A stretch of DNA of 64,000 nucleotides from Brumimicrobium sp033722555 (GCA_033722555.1 JAWVYS010000009.1:17852-81851), one strand, 5' to 3'; positions 25,313 to 33,946 are shown, counted from the first letter of the stretch. The notes: generated by a model not told the origin, from the letters alone. A program made the numbers and translations.

Positions 25313-27808
25313 ATGAAACTTTTAATTGGGATAATCCTCACTTCTATCGTTTACGCCCCACTTTTCGCTCAGGTAGTGATCAACGAAGTTTCGTGTTCAA
25401 ACCGTGGTAATGCTACGGATTCATTCGGTGAGAATGAAGATTGGGTAGAATTTTTAAATACAGGTGGTACTCAAATTGATCTTACAGGATTCTATTTATC
25501 GGACAATCCAAACAAACTTGCCAAATGGCAGATTCCAAGTGGAGCCGTGCTGAATGCCGGACAGCGCATGATGGTTTATTTTTCAGGAAGAAACATTATG
25601 GTCGGTTCAGAACTACACCCTTCATTTAAACTTTCTCAGACCGAGGGGGACGTCGTAATTCTTTCAGGTCCGGGAGGAAACATAGGAGACAGCGTACATC
25701 TGGCGAATAAGATCACTAAAAACAATCATTCTTTTGGACGTACCACAGACGGTGCGGCCACGTGGTCACTTTTTCCTACCCCTACCCCTAATGCAGCGAA
25801 TTCAGGAGGTACCTCCTTTTATATGCAAAGACCTTCATTTGTCCAACAGGCCGGTTTTTATTCAGGCCCTCAGAACATTGAAATCAATGTTCCGGCCGGT
25901 GGGCAGGTACGATACACCTTGGATGGCTCCGTTCCTACTGCTGCTTCTACTTTGTATGCAGGTCCAATTAATATAACCGGGACAACTGTCATCAGGGCAG
26001 TGACCTTTGGTTCTCAAGAAGAAAGCTTGCCTGTGACCAGCACTTATTTCATTGATGAAAGTCACTCAGTGCCTGTGGTTTCTATTTCAGGAACCGGCGT
26101 GTATGACTTGATCGCCAATGGTAACGGAGGAAGTTTTGAACCTACCGGAAACTTTGAAATATTTGAAGACGATGCTTCATTCATCGAAACAGCGCTTGGT
26201 TCATTCAACAAGCATGGTAATGATTCGTGGGCTTATGATCAAAGAGGTTTTGATTTCATCGTAAGAGATGAATTCGGAGACAACCACAAAATCGATCATC
26301 AAATATTTCCTAATAAGGCCCGGACTCAGTTCAAGCGCTTAATTTTCAAAGCCGGAGCCAACGACAATTACCCGTTCGAAAACGGAGCACATATTAGAGA
26401 CCCATTTGCACAAACCTTGTCTCAACGAGCAGGTCTTTTACTGGATGAAAGAACATGGAGACCTTGTGTATTGTACCTCAACGGAGTTTACTGGGGAGTG
26501 TATGAAATACGCGAAAAATATGATGATCATAATTTTACTGAAGAATATTATAACCAAAGTGAAATTTACGGTCAGAACCAAAAAGGATTACACTTCCTTA
26601 AAACATGGGGAGGAACCTGGGAGGAGTACGGTGCTCCGGATGCTTTAACGGAGTGGAACGCGTTACTCACTTTTATACAGAATAACAATATGGGAGACCC
26701 TGCTAACTTTAATTACGTAGACAGTGTATATAATTGGAGATCTCTTGTTGACTATTTCGTAATAAACTCCTTCATCGTTTCAAAGGATTGGTTAGACTGG
26801 AATACGGCCTGGTGGAGAGGTAGAAATCCTGCTGAGACCAAAAAGAAATGGCGCTACACATTGTGGGACCTGGATGCATGTTTCAGTCATTACGTCAATT
26901 ATACCGGAATACCCGACGAAAGTTCATCGGCTGATCCTTGCAATGTTGAAAACCTGCCGAACCCCGGAGGACAGGGACACACAACTATTCTCAGTAAATT
27001 AATGGCAGAGAACAGTATAGTGGATCAGTATTACAAAACGCGTTATATCGATTTGAACAACACGTACTTTTCATGTGATTATTTAATTCCGTTGCTGGAT
27101 TCCATGTTAAATACGTTTGCTTCTGAAATGCCCCGACAGATTGCTCTTTGGGGAGGTACTGTAGCCGGATATGACGCGGCCGTTCAAAAATTACGCGATT
27201 CAATTCTAGCCAGATGTACGGCGATCAATGCAGGTCTGGTTGACTGTTATAATCTTGAAGGACCTTATAACCTAATCGTAGACGTTGAACCGATTGGTGC
27301 GGGTGAGGTAAAAGTAAATTCTGTGTGGGCTCCTACCTTTCCTTGGGCAACTTCTTATTTTGGAAATATTCAGACCCTTTTAAGAGCAAAGGCCAATCCG
27401 GGATTCACTTTCGATCACTGGGAATATGACCTTGGTCCGTTGAATGATCCCATAGAAAGCGATTCAAACAGTTTAGACATTCAAGGAAATGAAAAGATCG
27501 TAGCTGTGTTCAGGCCTGACGATACACCGGGAGAGGGAGTTCAGCTACCCAACGCCTTTTCACCAAATGGAGACGGACACAACGATTTCTTTAAGGCAAA
27601 GGTGGGTGCTGACGTTGCTGAAATAAGCATATTAATTTACGACCGCTGGGGAAATAAAGTATTTGAATCAAACGATAAAAATTTCGTCTGGGACGGTAAT
27701 TTCAACGGCCAATTCCTCAATACGGGTGTTTACGCCTATGGAATGACAATTACCTATTACGACGGTATAAAACAAACTCTTTCAGGAAACATCACCTTAA
27801 TTCGCTAA
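25313..27808 (+). CDS. CotH/lamin-tail T9SS type B cargo protein
   Basis: An 831-residue secreted multidomain protein. Signal peptide about 1-20 (ends LFAQ). Lamin-tail domain at about 20-165 (VVINEVSCSNRG, EDWVEFLNTGG). A chitobiase/HEX C-terminal-like domain at about 185-250 (VRYTLDGSVPTAASTLYAGP). A CotH domain at about 255-590 (FKRLIFKAGANDN, NGVYWGVYEIREKYDD, WRYTLWDLDACF). CotH proteins are spore-coat-related atypical kinases in other phyla. The end (about 745-831) is the gliding-motility-associated type B sorting domain: LPNAFSPNGDGHNDFF, ILIYDRWGNKVFES, NTGVYAYGMTITY. It is exported by the T9SS and probably surface-anchored. The PorP/SprF gene starts two bases later, as is typical for type B cargo. 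Confidence 0.9.
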   Translation: MKLLIGIILTSIVYAPLFAQVVINEVSCSNRGNATDSFGENEDWVEFLNTGGTQIDLTGFYLSDNPNKLAKWQIPSGAVLNAGQRMMVYFSGRNIMVGSELHPSFKLSQTEGDVVILSGPGGNIGDSVHLANKITKNNHSFGRTTDGAATWSLFPTPTPNAANSGGTSFYMQRPSFVQQAGFYSGPQNIEINVPAGGQVRYTLDGSVPTAASTLYAGPINITGTTVIRAVTFGSQEESLPVTSTYFIDESHSVPVVSISGTGVYDLIANGNGGSFEPTGNFEIFEDDASFIETALGSFNKHGNDSWAYDQRGFDFIVRDEFGDNHKIDHQIFPNKARTQFKRLIFKAGANDNYPFENGAHIRDPFAQTLSQRAGLLLDERTWRPCVLYLNGVYWGVYEIREKYDDHNFTEEYYNQSEIYGQNQKGLHFLKTWGGTWEEYGAPDALTEWNALLTFIQNNNMGDPANFNYVDSVYNWRSLVDYFVINSFIVSKDWLDWNTAWWRGRNPAETKKKWRYTLWDLDACFSHYVNYTGIPDESSSADPCNVENLPNPGGQGHTTILSKLMAENSIVDQYYKTRYIDLNNTYFSCDYLIPLLDSMLNTFASEMPRQIALWGGTVAGYDAAVQKLRDSILARCTAINAGLVDCYNLEGPYNLIVDVEPIGAGEVKVNSVWAPTFPWATSYFGNIQTLLRAKANPGFTFDHWEYDLGPLNDPIESDSNSLDIQGNEKIVAVFRPDDTPGEGVQLPNAFSPNGDGHNDFFKAKVGADVAEISILIYDRWGNKVFESNDKNFVWDGNFNGQFLNTGVYAYGMTITYYDGIKQTLSGNITLIR

Positions 27809-27810
27809 CA

Positions 27811-28845
27811 ATGAAGTATTTTTCGCTGATTCTATTTTTATCTTTCGGATTTACAATCAAAATATTCGGGCAGGATATTCATTTTTCACAAACTGCGCAA
27901 ACCCCCTTATGGATAAATCCTGCGATTACGGGCGTTTACGAAGGTTGGGAAAGAGTGATTATTAACCATAGAAATCAGTGGCTAGGTTCAAATACACAGT
28001 ACATGACTACCGCTCTTGCCGCTGACCTGAATTTTTTTAAAACTCGTCAGAACGATAAAGCCCATATTGGTCTGGGTATTTTTCTTTGGAATGATATTGC
28101 CGGTGACGCTAACTATGGAACTCGTCAGGGACAATTAAGCCTTTCAGGAATTCTTCCCATGGGCAACGGACATCAATTGTCGGCCGGATTACAAGGTGGA
28201 ATTGGCAACCGCGGTGGAAATATGAGCAAACTACTCTTTGAAAGCCAGTGGGACGGCGAAGTTTTCAACCCGGAACTAAACAACAATGAGAGCGCTACTC
28301 TGCAGTCGAATAATTATTTTGATATGTCGGCCGGAATAAACTATTTGTATGACGGTGGAGAAAACACTTTTGCGCGTCAGGAAGACATAAAAATTCAGGT
28401 TGGCGCAGCAGTGTATCATGTCAACCAACCATCTGTAAAATACAACGGACTCGAAAATGATTTAATTTATCGCAAATATGTCGGGCATTTCTCTTTGCTG
28501 AAAGATTTTTCACTATCCAAATGGTCTCTTGACGCAAATGCCGTAGGTATCGTTCAGGGACCTCAGAAACAAATTATTTTGGGAGCACTTATGCGTTATC
28601 GAATGAAAGAAGGAACGAAAACAACTGCCCTGAAACAAGAAGCTTACTTTGCTTTTGGAATGTACACCCGCGTAGGAGATGCTGTTATTCCGGCAATTAT
28701 GGTTGATATAAAAGGCTTCCAGCTCGGGATATCATACGACGTGACATATTCGAAACTGCGCAATACCCATCCCGGTGGAACCCTCGAATTTTCGCTGGCA
28801 TACAGAAACCTTTATACCGCATTGTTTAAGAAGGGAAGGTATTAA
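27811..28845 (+). CDS. PorP/SprF family T9SS outer-membrane protein
   Basis: A 344-residue outer-membrane protein of the PorP/SprF family. SprF is needed for secretion or surface attachment of the type B cargo SprB in Flavobacterium. Signal peptide about 1-20 (ends IFGQ). Family hallmarks: DIHFSQTAQTPLWINPAITGVYEG, INHRNQW, then barrel strands to the end LEFSLAYRNLY. It follows the CotH cargo by two bases, so it is very likely its dedicated partner. The length is normal. Convergent with the glycosyltransferase gene. Confidence 0.93.
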   Translation: MKYFSLILFLSFGFTIKIFGQDIHFSQTAQTPLWINPAITGVYEGWERVIINHRNQWLGSNTQYMTTALAADLNFFKTRQNDKAHIGLGIFLWNDIAGDANYGTRQGQLSLSGILPMGNGHQLSAGLQGGIGNRGGNMSKLLFESQWDGEVFNPELNNNESATLQSNNYFDMSAGINYLYDGGENTFARQEDIKIQVGAAVYHVNQPSVKYNGLENDLIYRKYVGHFSLLKDFSLSKWSLDANAVGIVQGPQKQIILGALMRYRMKEGTKTTALKQEAYFAFGMYTRVGDAVIPAIMVDIKGFQLGISYDVTYSKLRNTHPGGTLEFSLAYRNLYTALFKKGRY

Positions 28846-28848
28846 TAC

Positions 28849-29565
28849 CTAATTGGTAAATTTATATTTGAAGATACACCAGATGGCCCGGAAACCGTCT
28901 TTCCATCCTATCTTCTTCCCTTCGTCGTAGGTTCTGCCGTAGTAAGAAATACCCACCTCATAAATTCGAATTCCCTTACGTTTGGCAATTTTAGCAGTGA
29001 TTTCCGGCTCAATCCCAAAACGGTTTTCCTTGATATTTATGTCTTTTGCTATAGAAGTCCTGATGAGCTTATAACACGTCTCCATATCGGTTAGGTTCAG
29101 GTTTGTCATCATATTACTTAGATTCGTAAGGAATTTATTCCCTCTGGAATGCCAATAGAAAAGAATTCTGTGTGGTTGATGCCCCATAAATCTAGAGCCG
29201 TAAACCACATCAGCATTATCCATAAAAACAGGCTTCAACAAATGATTATACTCCATTGGATCGTACTCCAAATCGGCATCCTGTACGATGAGGTAATCAC
29301 CCGAACATTCTTTGATAGCCCGATTTATTGCGGCACCTTTCCCTTTATTCACTTCTTGTGAAAACAATCGGATATCCTCTTCCGGATGAGCTTTCATAAA
29401 TGCCTCGATTTTCTCTACAGTCTTATCCTTTGAACAATCATTAACAATGATTATCTCTTTTCGAACCCCGTCTCTGAGTTCCACTTCAAGGATTTTTTCG
29501 AGAATCAGTGTGATGGTGGCCTCCTCGTTATAGGCAGGAATTAAAATCGAAAGTTTCTTGATCAT
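28849..29565 (-). CDS. Family 2 glycosyltransferase (DPM1/DolP-mannosyltransferase-like)
   Basis: A 238-residue GT2 enzyme with no membrane segment. The N-terminus KLSILIPAYNEEATI and the acidic motif VQDADLEYDP (about 94-103) are the nucleotide-sugar and metal sites. NKGKGAAINRAI precedes it. The segment DMETCYKLIR near 160 and GRTYDEGKKIGWKDGF near the end match dolichyl-phosphate-mannose-synthase-like enzymes, which load a lipid-phosphate carrier. Sugar and acceptor are unknown. It lies 20 bases after the scoB stop on the same strand, but a functional link is not evident. Confidence 0.9.
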   Translation of the reverse strand: MIKKLSILIPAYNEEATITLILEKILEVELRDGVRKEIIIVNDCSKDKTVEKIEAFMKAHPEEDIRLFSQEVNKGKGAAINRAIKECSGDYLIVQDADLEYDPMEYNHLLKPVFMDNADVVYGSRFMGHQPHRILFYWHSRGNKFLTNLSNMMTNLNLTDMETCYKLIRTSIAKDINIKENRFGIEPEITAKIAKRKGIRIYEVGISYYGRTYDEGKKIGWKDGFRAIWCIFKYKFTN

Positions 29566-29585
29566 GATTCTTGTATGCTATCAAA

Positions 29586-30242
29586 TTAAAAACGCATCTC
29601 AGGAACATGATCGGGTACAACCAGATCTCCTTCAGTCGCTTTCTGTATTTCTTCCACACTAACACCCGGAGCTCTCTCCAGCAGGTGAAATTTATTGTTT
29701 TTAACCTCGAGTACAGCCAAATCAGTAACTACCTTTGTTACGCAACCTACCCCCGTTAAAGGAAGAGTACATTTTTTCAGAATTTTTGATTCTCCGGCCT
29801 TATTGGTGTGCATCATCGCCACAATAATATTCTCTGCAGAACCGACGAGATCCATCGCTCCACCCATTCCCTTCACCATTTTTCCGGGGATCTTCCAGTT
29901 GGCGATATCCCCGTTTTGAGCGACTTCCATTGCTCCGAGCACCGTAAGCTGAACGTGATTGCCTCTAATCATAGCAAAGGAAGTAGCAGAATCAAAGAAT
30001 ACAGCTCCCGGTTTAACAGTGATTGTCTGTTTACCTGCATTAATCAGGTCAGCATCTTCCTCTCCCTGAAACGGGAAGTTCCCCATTCCAAGTACACCAT
30101 TTTCCGACTGGAATTCAACCTGAATATCTTCGGGAACATAGTTTGCTACTAAAGTAGGGATTCCTATACCCAAATTCACGTACCAACCGTCCTCTAGCTC
30201 CTGCGCGATTCTTTTCGCAATTCCAATTTTATCTAAGGCCAT
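29586..30242 (-). CDS. scoB: 3-oxoacid CoA-transferase, subunit B
   Basis: A 218-residue CoA-transferase family I beta subunit. It moves CoA between succinyl-CoA and acetoacetate (or a related 3-oxoacid). GWYVNLGIGIPTLVAN (about 19-34) and FQSENGVLGMG with the catalytic Glu47 are visible, followed by NWKIPGKMVKGMGGAMDLV. The start is the ATG at 30242; an in-frame TTG 12 codons upstream is unlikely. The alpha subunit gene, normally adjacent, is not next to it: cysN lies upstream and a glycosyltransferase downstream. It must pair with a subunit encoded elsewhere. Confidence 0.92.
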   Translation of the reverse strand: MALDKIGIAKRIAQELEDGWYVNLGIGIPTLVANYVPEDIQVEFQSENGVLGMGNFPFQGEEDADLINAGKQTITVKPGAVFFDSATSFAMIRGNHVQLTVLGAMEVAQNGDIANWKIPGKMVKGMGGAMDLVGSAENIIVAMMHTNKAGESKILKKCTLPLTGVGCVTKVVTDLAVLEVKNNKFHLLERAPGVSVEEIQKATEGDLVVPDHVPEMRF

Positions 30243-30331
30243 GGAAATACTGTTTTTAAGTTCTATGTAAGCACTCAAATATACATTATTTTCCCGGTTT
30301 GAATTAAAACCATCGCCTTTTAAGGAGCTAT

Positions 30332-31579
30332 TTATTCGAAAAACCCTACGCCGGCAGTGGTATTCGTTTGTGAATCGATAAGAATAAAAGCACCGTTTTC
30401 TTTGTTGTTAGAGAAACTGTCTCTGTGAACGGCTTTATTCACTGCGATCTCTACCAGTCCTATATCGTTCATATTCAGAAACTCAGTTTGCTCTTCACGA
30501 CCGGAAAAATCCGTCGCTATCTTATGTGTGATCTTTTTAATTTTAGAACTTACCGAGTGTACGCCATGCTGAAGCTCATATTTTCCCGAGAGCGAAAGAG
30601 GCTGCTGATCCATCCAGCAGACAGTAGCAGTCAATAATTTATCCGAATCGGGAAGTTCATCAGCCTTAACGATCATATCACCGCGAGAAACATTCACATC
30701 ATCTTCGAGGGTTATGGTAATTGAGGAACCTCTTTCGGCAACCTCGTATTCCTGGTCAAAAAACTGTATGGATGATATTCTGGACAAGGTATTCGAAGGG
30801 AGTATTCTTACCTGATCACCCACTGCCAAACTGTTTCCTTTAAGCTTTCCGGCATATCCACGATAATCGTGATAACCTTCCTTTTTCGGGCGAATTACCG
30901 TCTGAACCTGAAAACGAGCCTTTCCGTCATCGAAAACATCCTCGATATTTATTTTTTCCAGATGCTCAAGGAGTGTTTCACCGTTGTACCATTCCATATT
31001 CTCAGAAGGATTTACGAGATTATCTCCTTTGAGTGCACTGATCGGAACAAAGGTTATATTTTGGTTTTTATACGAACCTTTATCGATGAGCGCTTTAAAT
31101 TCCTCCCGAATTCCCTCGAAACGTTGTTGGTCATAATCCACAAGGTCCATTTTATTCACGGCGACAATTATATCCTTGACTCTTAGCAAATTATTGATAA
31201 AGAAATGACGTTTCGTTTGTTCGATAACTCCGTTTCTGGCGTCCACAAGAATTATGGATGCCTGTGAAGTGGATGCACCTGTCACCATATTCCGGGTATA
31301 CTCTATATGTCCGGGTGTATCCGCAATAATATAGGAACGATTAGGCGTCGAAAAGTAGATATGGGCAACATCAATGGTTATACCCTGTTCTCTTTCCGCG
31401 ACCAGACCGTCGGTAGCCAGCGAAAAATCGAGGTAATCATACCCTTTTCTTCTGCTACTTTCCCTGATTGATTCCAGTTTGTCTGCGGTTAAAGATTTTG
31501 TATCGTATAAAAGTCTCCCTATTAGTGTGGATTTGCCGTCATCCACACTGCCGGCGGTTGCAATTTTCAGTACTTCCAT
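30332..31579 (-). CDS. cysN: Sulfate adenylyltransferase, large GTPase subunit
   Basis: A 415-residue CysN. With CysD it forms adenylyl sulfate (APS) from ATP and sulfate, driven by GTP hydrolysis. P-loop GSVDDGKSTLIGRLLYD (about 10-26), the switch DTPGHIEYTRNM and NKMD are all present, followed by two EF-Tu-like beta domains. There is no C-terminal APS kinase domain, so it is the plain CysN type. It starts 11 bases after the cysD stop, last of the sulfur unit. Confidence 0.96.
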   Translation of the reverse strand: MEVLKIATAGSVDDGKSTLIGRLLYDTKSLTADKLESIRESSRRKGYDYLDFSLATDGLVAEREQGITIDVAHIYFSTPNRSYIIADTPGHIEYTRNMVTGASTSQASIILVDARNGVIEQTKRHFFINNLLRVKDIIVAVNKMDLVDYDQQRFEGIREEFKALIDKGSYKNQNITFVPISALKGDNLVNPSENMEWYNGETLLEHLEKINIEDVFDDGKARFQVQTVIRPKKEGYHDYRGYAGKLKGNSLAVGDQVRILPSNTLSRISSIQFFDQEYEVAERGSSITITLEDDVNVSRGDMIVKADELPDSDKLLTATVCWMDQQPLSLSGKYELQHGVHSVSSKIKKITHKIATDFSGREEQTEFLNMNDIGLVEIAVNKAVHRDSFSNNKENGAFILIDSQTNTTAGVGFFE

Positions 31580-31590
31580 GTCTTAAAATT

Positions 31591-32493
31591 TTAAAAATAT
31601 CCCTGCTGTTTTCTTTTTTCCATTGCTGCTTCGGCTCTTTTATCATCGATGCGCGCACCGCGTTCAGAAATCGATGAATCTCTGATTTCACCAACAACGC
31701 CATCTATATCAAAAGCCAACGATTCCACCGCAGCTGTACAACTCATATCACCAACCGTCCGGAACCTTACAATCTTTTCTACAACGAGTTCATCGGATTC
31801 ACGATAAACGAACTCATCGTGCGCAGGCCAAATAAGTCCGTCTCTTTCGAATACGCTTCTCTTGTGCGCAAAATAAATCGAAGGGATCTTAATATTTTCC
31901 TGCTGTATATAGTTCCAAACGTCAAGCTCGGTCCAGTTCGAGATTGGGAATACACGCACATTTTGCCCGAATTCAATTCTACCGTTAAGCATGTCAAATA
32001 CTTCGGGACGCTGGTTTTTTTCATCCCACTGACCGAAATCATCCCGCACGGAGAATATTCTTTCCTTGGCTCTCGCCTTTTCCTCATCTCGTCTGGCCCC
32101 GCCTATACAAGCATCAAAACCGTGAGCTTCTATTGCGTCGAGAAGCGTTTCTATCTGAAGCATATTTCTGCTTGCATATTTCCCGCTTTCCTCCTTTACG
32201 CGACCGGAGTCAATATTGTCCTGCACCTTGTGCACAAAAAGTTCCAATCCCAGTTCTTCCACCAGTTCATCCCGAAACTGAATTGTTTCAGGGAAATTAT
32301 GGCCTGTATCCACGTGCAAAAGAGGGAAAGGAATTTTGGCCGGATAAAAGGCCTTTTGTGCCAATCTCACCAGAGTGATAGAATCTTTCCCCCCTGAAAA
32401 TAAGATAACCGGTTTTTCGAACTGTGCCGCTACCTCTCTAAGGATATATATTGCCTCGTTTTCAAGAGGATTCTTTTTTACTGTCTTGATCAT
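31591..32493 (-). CDS. cysD: Sulfate adenylyltransferase, small catalytic subunit
   Basis: A 300-residue CysD of the PP-loop (adenine nucleotide alpha hydrolase) superfamily. VILFSGGKDSITLVRLA (about 29-45) is the PP motif. LHVDTGHNFPETI, ACIGGARRDEEKARAKER, FPISNWTELDVWNYI and the terminal KRKQQGYF are hallmarks. It transfers AMP to sulfate in complex with CysN. It lies 15 bases downstream of cysH and 11 bases before cysN, clearly one operon. Confidence 0.97.
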   Translation of the reverse strand: MIKTVKKNPLENEAIYILREVAAQFEKPVILFSGGKDSITLVRLAQKAFYPAKIPFPLLHVDTGHNFPETIQFRDELVEELGLELFVHKVQDNIDSGRVKEESGKYASRNMLQIETLLDAIEAHGFDACIGGARRDEEKARAKERIFSVRDDFGQWDEKNQRPEVFDMLNGRIEFGQNVRVFPISNWTELDVWNYIQQENIKIPSIYFAHKRSVFERDGLIWPAHDEFVYRESDELVVEKIVRFRTVGDMSCTAAVESLAFDIDGVVGEIRDSSISERGARIDDKRAEAAMEKRKQQGYF

Positions 32494-32508
32494 ACCGTCA
32501 AAATTTAA

Positions 32509-33117
32509 TTATTTATGTATTCCACATTCCCGGTTTGCCAAAGCTTTGGTTGGATCGTAATAAATATGCTCATTCGGCAAATCATAAGCAGCCAGATAAG
32601 CATCAAGATCCGCATCGGTGAAATGGTAGAAAGGACTTATTTTTAATACCCCATCTTCCGATGCTGATACGATATCAATCGAATCTCTGAATGCTGTTTG
32701 ACCTTTTCGAAGGTTTGTAAACCAAACATCAGGTGTATGCTCCTTCATCGCCCGGCGAAAAGGTTCAAGTTTAACCTGTTCTGAAAAAAGAGCATGATCG
32801 GCCGAATCCACCTCAGGAATTCCCATAACTACATCGCGATAACCCGAAGACAATTGAGGAACATATATATCAATATTCAGGTCAAATCTTTGAATTAAAT
32901 CATGTGCATGCCTGTATGTGTTCGGAGTATTGTAACCGGTATCGCACCAAATAACTTTGATGTTCGGGTCTACCTGGGTTACAAGATGCAGAATAGCCAC
33001 TTCATAAGGCCTGAAGTTCGTAGTTACAACAGGGCTTTTTGCCGTTTGTAAGGCCCACTCTACTACCTGAGTTGGGTTTGCCTCCCTGAATCTTCTATTA
33101 ATTTGTGTAATTTCCAT
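32509..33117 (-). CDS. cysH: Adenylyl-sulfate/phosphoadenylyl-sulfate reductase
   Basis: A 202-residue CysH that reduces APS or PAPS to sulfite using thioredoxin. The TTNFRPYEVAILHLV loop, IWCDTGYNTPNTYRHA, the substrate-binding LRKGQT and the C-terminal catalytic ECGIHK (Cys at 199) are visible. The CC...CxxC cysteines that bind the [4Fe-4S] cluster of classical APS reductases are absent. That usually marks PAPS reductases, but cysC (APS kinase) is not in the operon, and cluster-free APS reductases are also known. Substrate is therefore open. It lies 6 bases after the DUF2061 gene and 15 bases before cysD. Confidence 0.92.
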   Translation of the reverse strand: MEITQINRRFREANPTQVVEWALQTAKSPVVTTNFRPYEVAILHLVTQVDPNIKVIWCDTGYNTPNTYRHAHDLIQRFDLNIDIYVPQLSSGYRDVVMGIPEVDSADHALFSEQVKLEPFRRAMKEHTPDVWFTNLRKGQTAFRDSIDIVSASEDGVLKISPFYHFTDADLDAYLAAYDLPNEHIYYDPTKALANRECGIHK

Positions 33118-33123
33118 CGTTTA

Positions 33124-33378
33124 TTATTTACCCCATCTTACCTGATTCCATATTCTTTCGTGTAGAAAATAAAGCACCATTTTAGTAAACAGTTCTATCG
33201 AGCCAATGGAAAAAGCCAGTGTAAGTTCTCCTGACAACATCCAGGAAATAAAAATCGTGTCGATAGTCCCTACTGTTCTCCAGCTAAGTGCTTTTACCAA
33301 ACTACGCACCGGCCTGTCTGAAGTACCAAGGTCCGAACTCCTTTCTTTTCTACTTATAAAAATCTGATCCAGAATCAT
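33124..33378 (-). CDS. DUF2061 small membrane protein in the sulfur operon
   Basis: An 84-residue protein matching DUF2061: RPVRSLVKALSWRTVGTIDTIF, a membrane helix (about 37-55), then SIGSIELFTKMVLYFLHERIWNQVRWG with a second helix. The family has no firmly known function but is recurrently found with sulfate-assimilation genes (from memory). Being first in the operon, directly behind the promoter at 33422-33452 and 6 bases before cysH, it probably serves sulfate uptake or membrane organisation of the pathway; that is inference. The ATG at 33378 is preferred. Confidence 0.87.
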   Translation of the reverse strand: MILDQIFISRKERSSDLGTSDRPVRSLVKALSWRTVGTIDTIFISWMLSGELTLAFSIGSIELFTKMVLYFLHERIWNQVRWGK

Positions 33379-33399
33379 TTTACTCTTTAAATTATTTAC

Positions 33400-33416
33400 C
33401 CTATCGGTTTAGTAGG
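33400..33416. promoter_or_regulatory. Candidate Rrf2 operator overlapping the sulfur-operon start site
   Basis: CCTA (33400-33403) and TAGG (33413-33416) form an inverted repeat with 9 bases between, covering the predicted transcription start of the DUF2061-cysHDN unit. On the minus strand it reads CCTACTAAACCGATAGG. The words TACTAAA and CCGATA recur upstream of the Rrf2 gene. Placement fits a repressor site. Confidence 0.45.
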
Positions 33417-33421
33417 TTTTG

Positions 33422-33452
33422 CAAATTTAGAAATATAATCCCGTTGACCAAA
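33422..33452 (-). promoter_or_regulatory. Promoter of the DUF2061-cysHDN operon
   Basis: Minus strand: TTTG (33452-33449), 19 bases, then TAAATTTG (33429-33422). Both boxes and the spacing match the Bacteroidota housekeeping promoter. The leader to the ATG at 33378 is about 37 bases. Confidence 0.8.
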
Positions 33453-33479
33453 CAAATCCAGGATTAATTTTATGTTAAT

Positions 33480-33905
33480 TCAAGAAAGTGATGTATTTGC
33501 AACGAGATCAGCGAGTGTTTTGTTCTTAAGAACACCAAGTGTACTGTCGCGGACTTCAAGCATCAGCCGATGGACACTGCATCTCTCCTCGTCAGGGCAG
33601 TCGTCGCATTTTTCGTAAAAGTTCAGACTTACGCAAGGAACCATTGCTATGGGACCTTCGAGCAGTCGAATCACATCGCTCATATAAATATCCTTAGCTG
33701 GTTTGAGTAGATAATAACCTCCCCCTTTGCCTTTTTTGGCACCTAGAAATCCGGCTTTTTTAAGTGAAAGTAAAATAGATTCGAGAAATTTATGAGAAAT
33801 GTTTTCATGCTTCGCGATCACAGCAACCTGAAATGGACCCTTTCCCTCTTCCCGCGCCATGAAGGTAAGTGCTTTGATACCGTATTTGGTCTTTTTAGAC
33901 AGCAT
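33480..33905 (-). CDS. Rrf2 family transcriptional regulator
   Basis: A 141-residue Rrf2 regulator. The N-terminal winged helix opens MLSKKTKYGIKALTFMA; recognition helix near ISHKFLESILLSLKKAGFL; the wing is KGKGGGYYL. Four cysteines (91, 100, 103, 109) in a short C-terminal stretch could bind an Fe-S cluster or metal or sense thiols. Rrf2 proteins include IscR, NsrR and the cysteine regulator CymR. Lying 102 bases upstream of the sulfate-assimilation operon, it is a good candidate for its regulator. Cofactor and signal are unknown. Confidence 0.9.
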   Translation of the reverse strand: MLSKKTKYGIKALTFMAREEGKGPFQVAVIAKHENISHKFLESILLSLKKAGFLGAKKGKGGGYYLLKPAKDIYMSDVIRLLEGPIAMVPCVSLNFYEKCDDCPDEERCSVHRLMLEVRDSTLGVLKNKTLADLVANTSLS

Positions 33906-33925
33906 GAAGTAAAGTTAAAAACATT

Positions 33926-33946
33926 TACTAAAATGGTCCGATAAGG
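33926..33946. promoter_or_regulatory. Possible second regulator site upstream of rrf2
   Basis: TACTAAA (33926-33932) and CCGATA (33938-33943) repeat the two words of the candidate sulfur operator, but with five extra bases between them. It is 21 bases upstream of the Rrf2 start codon, compatible with autoregulation. Weak on its own. Confidence 0.3.
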
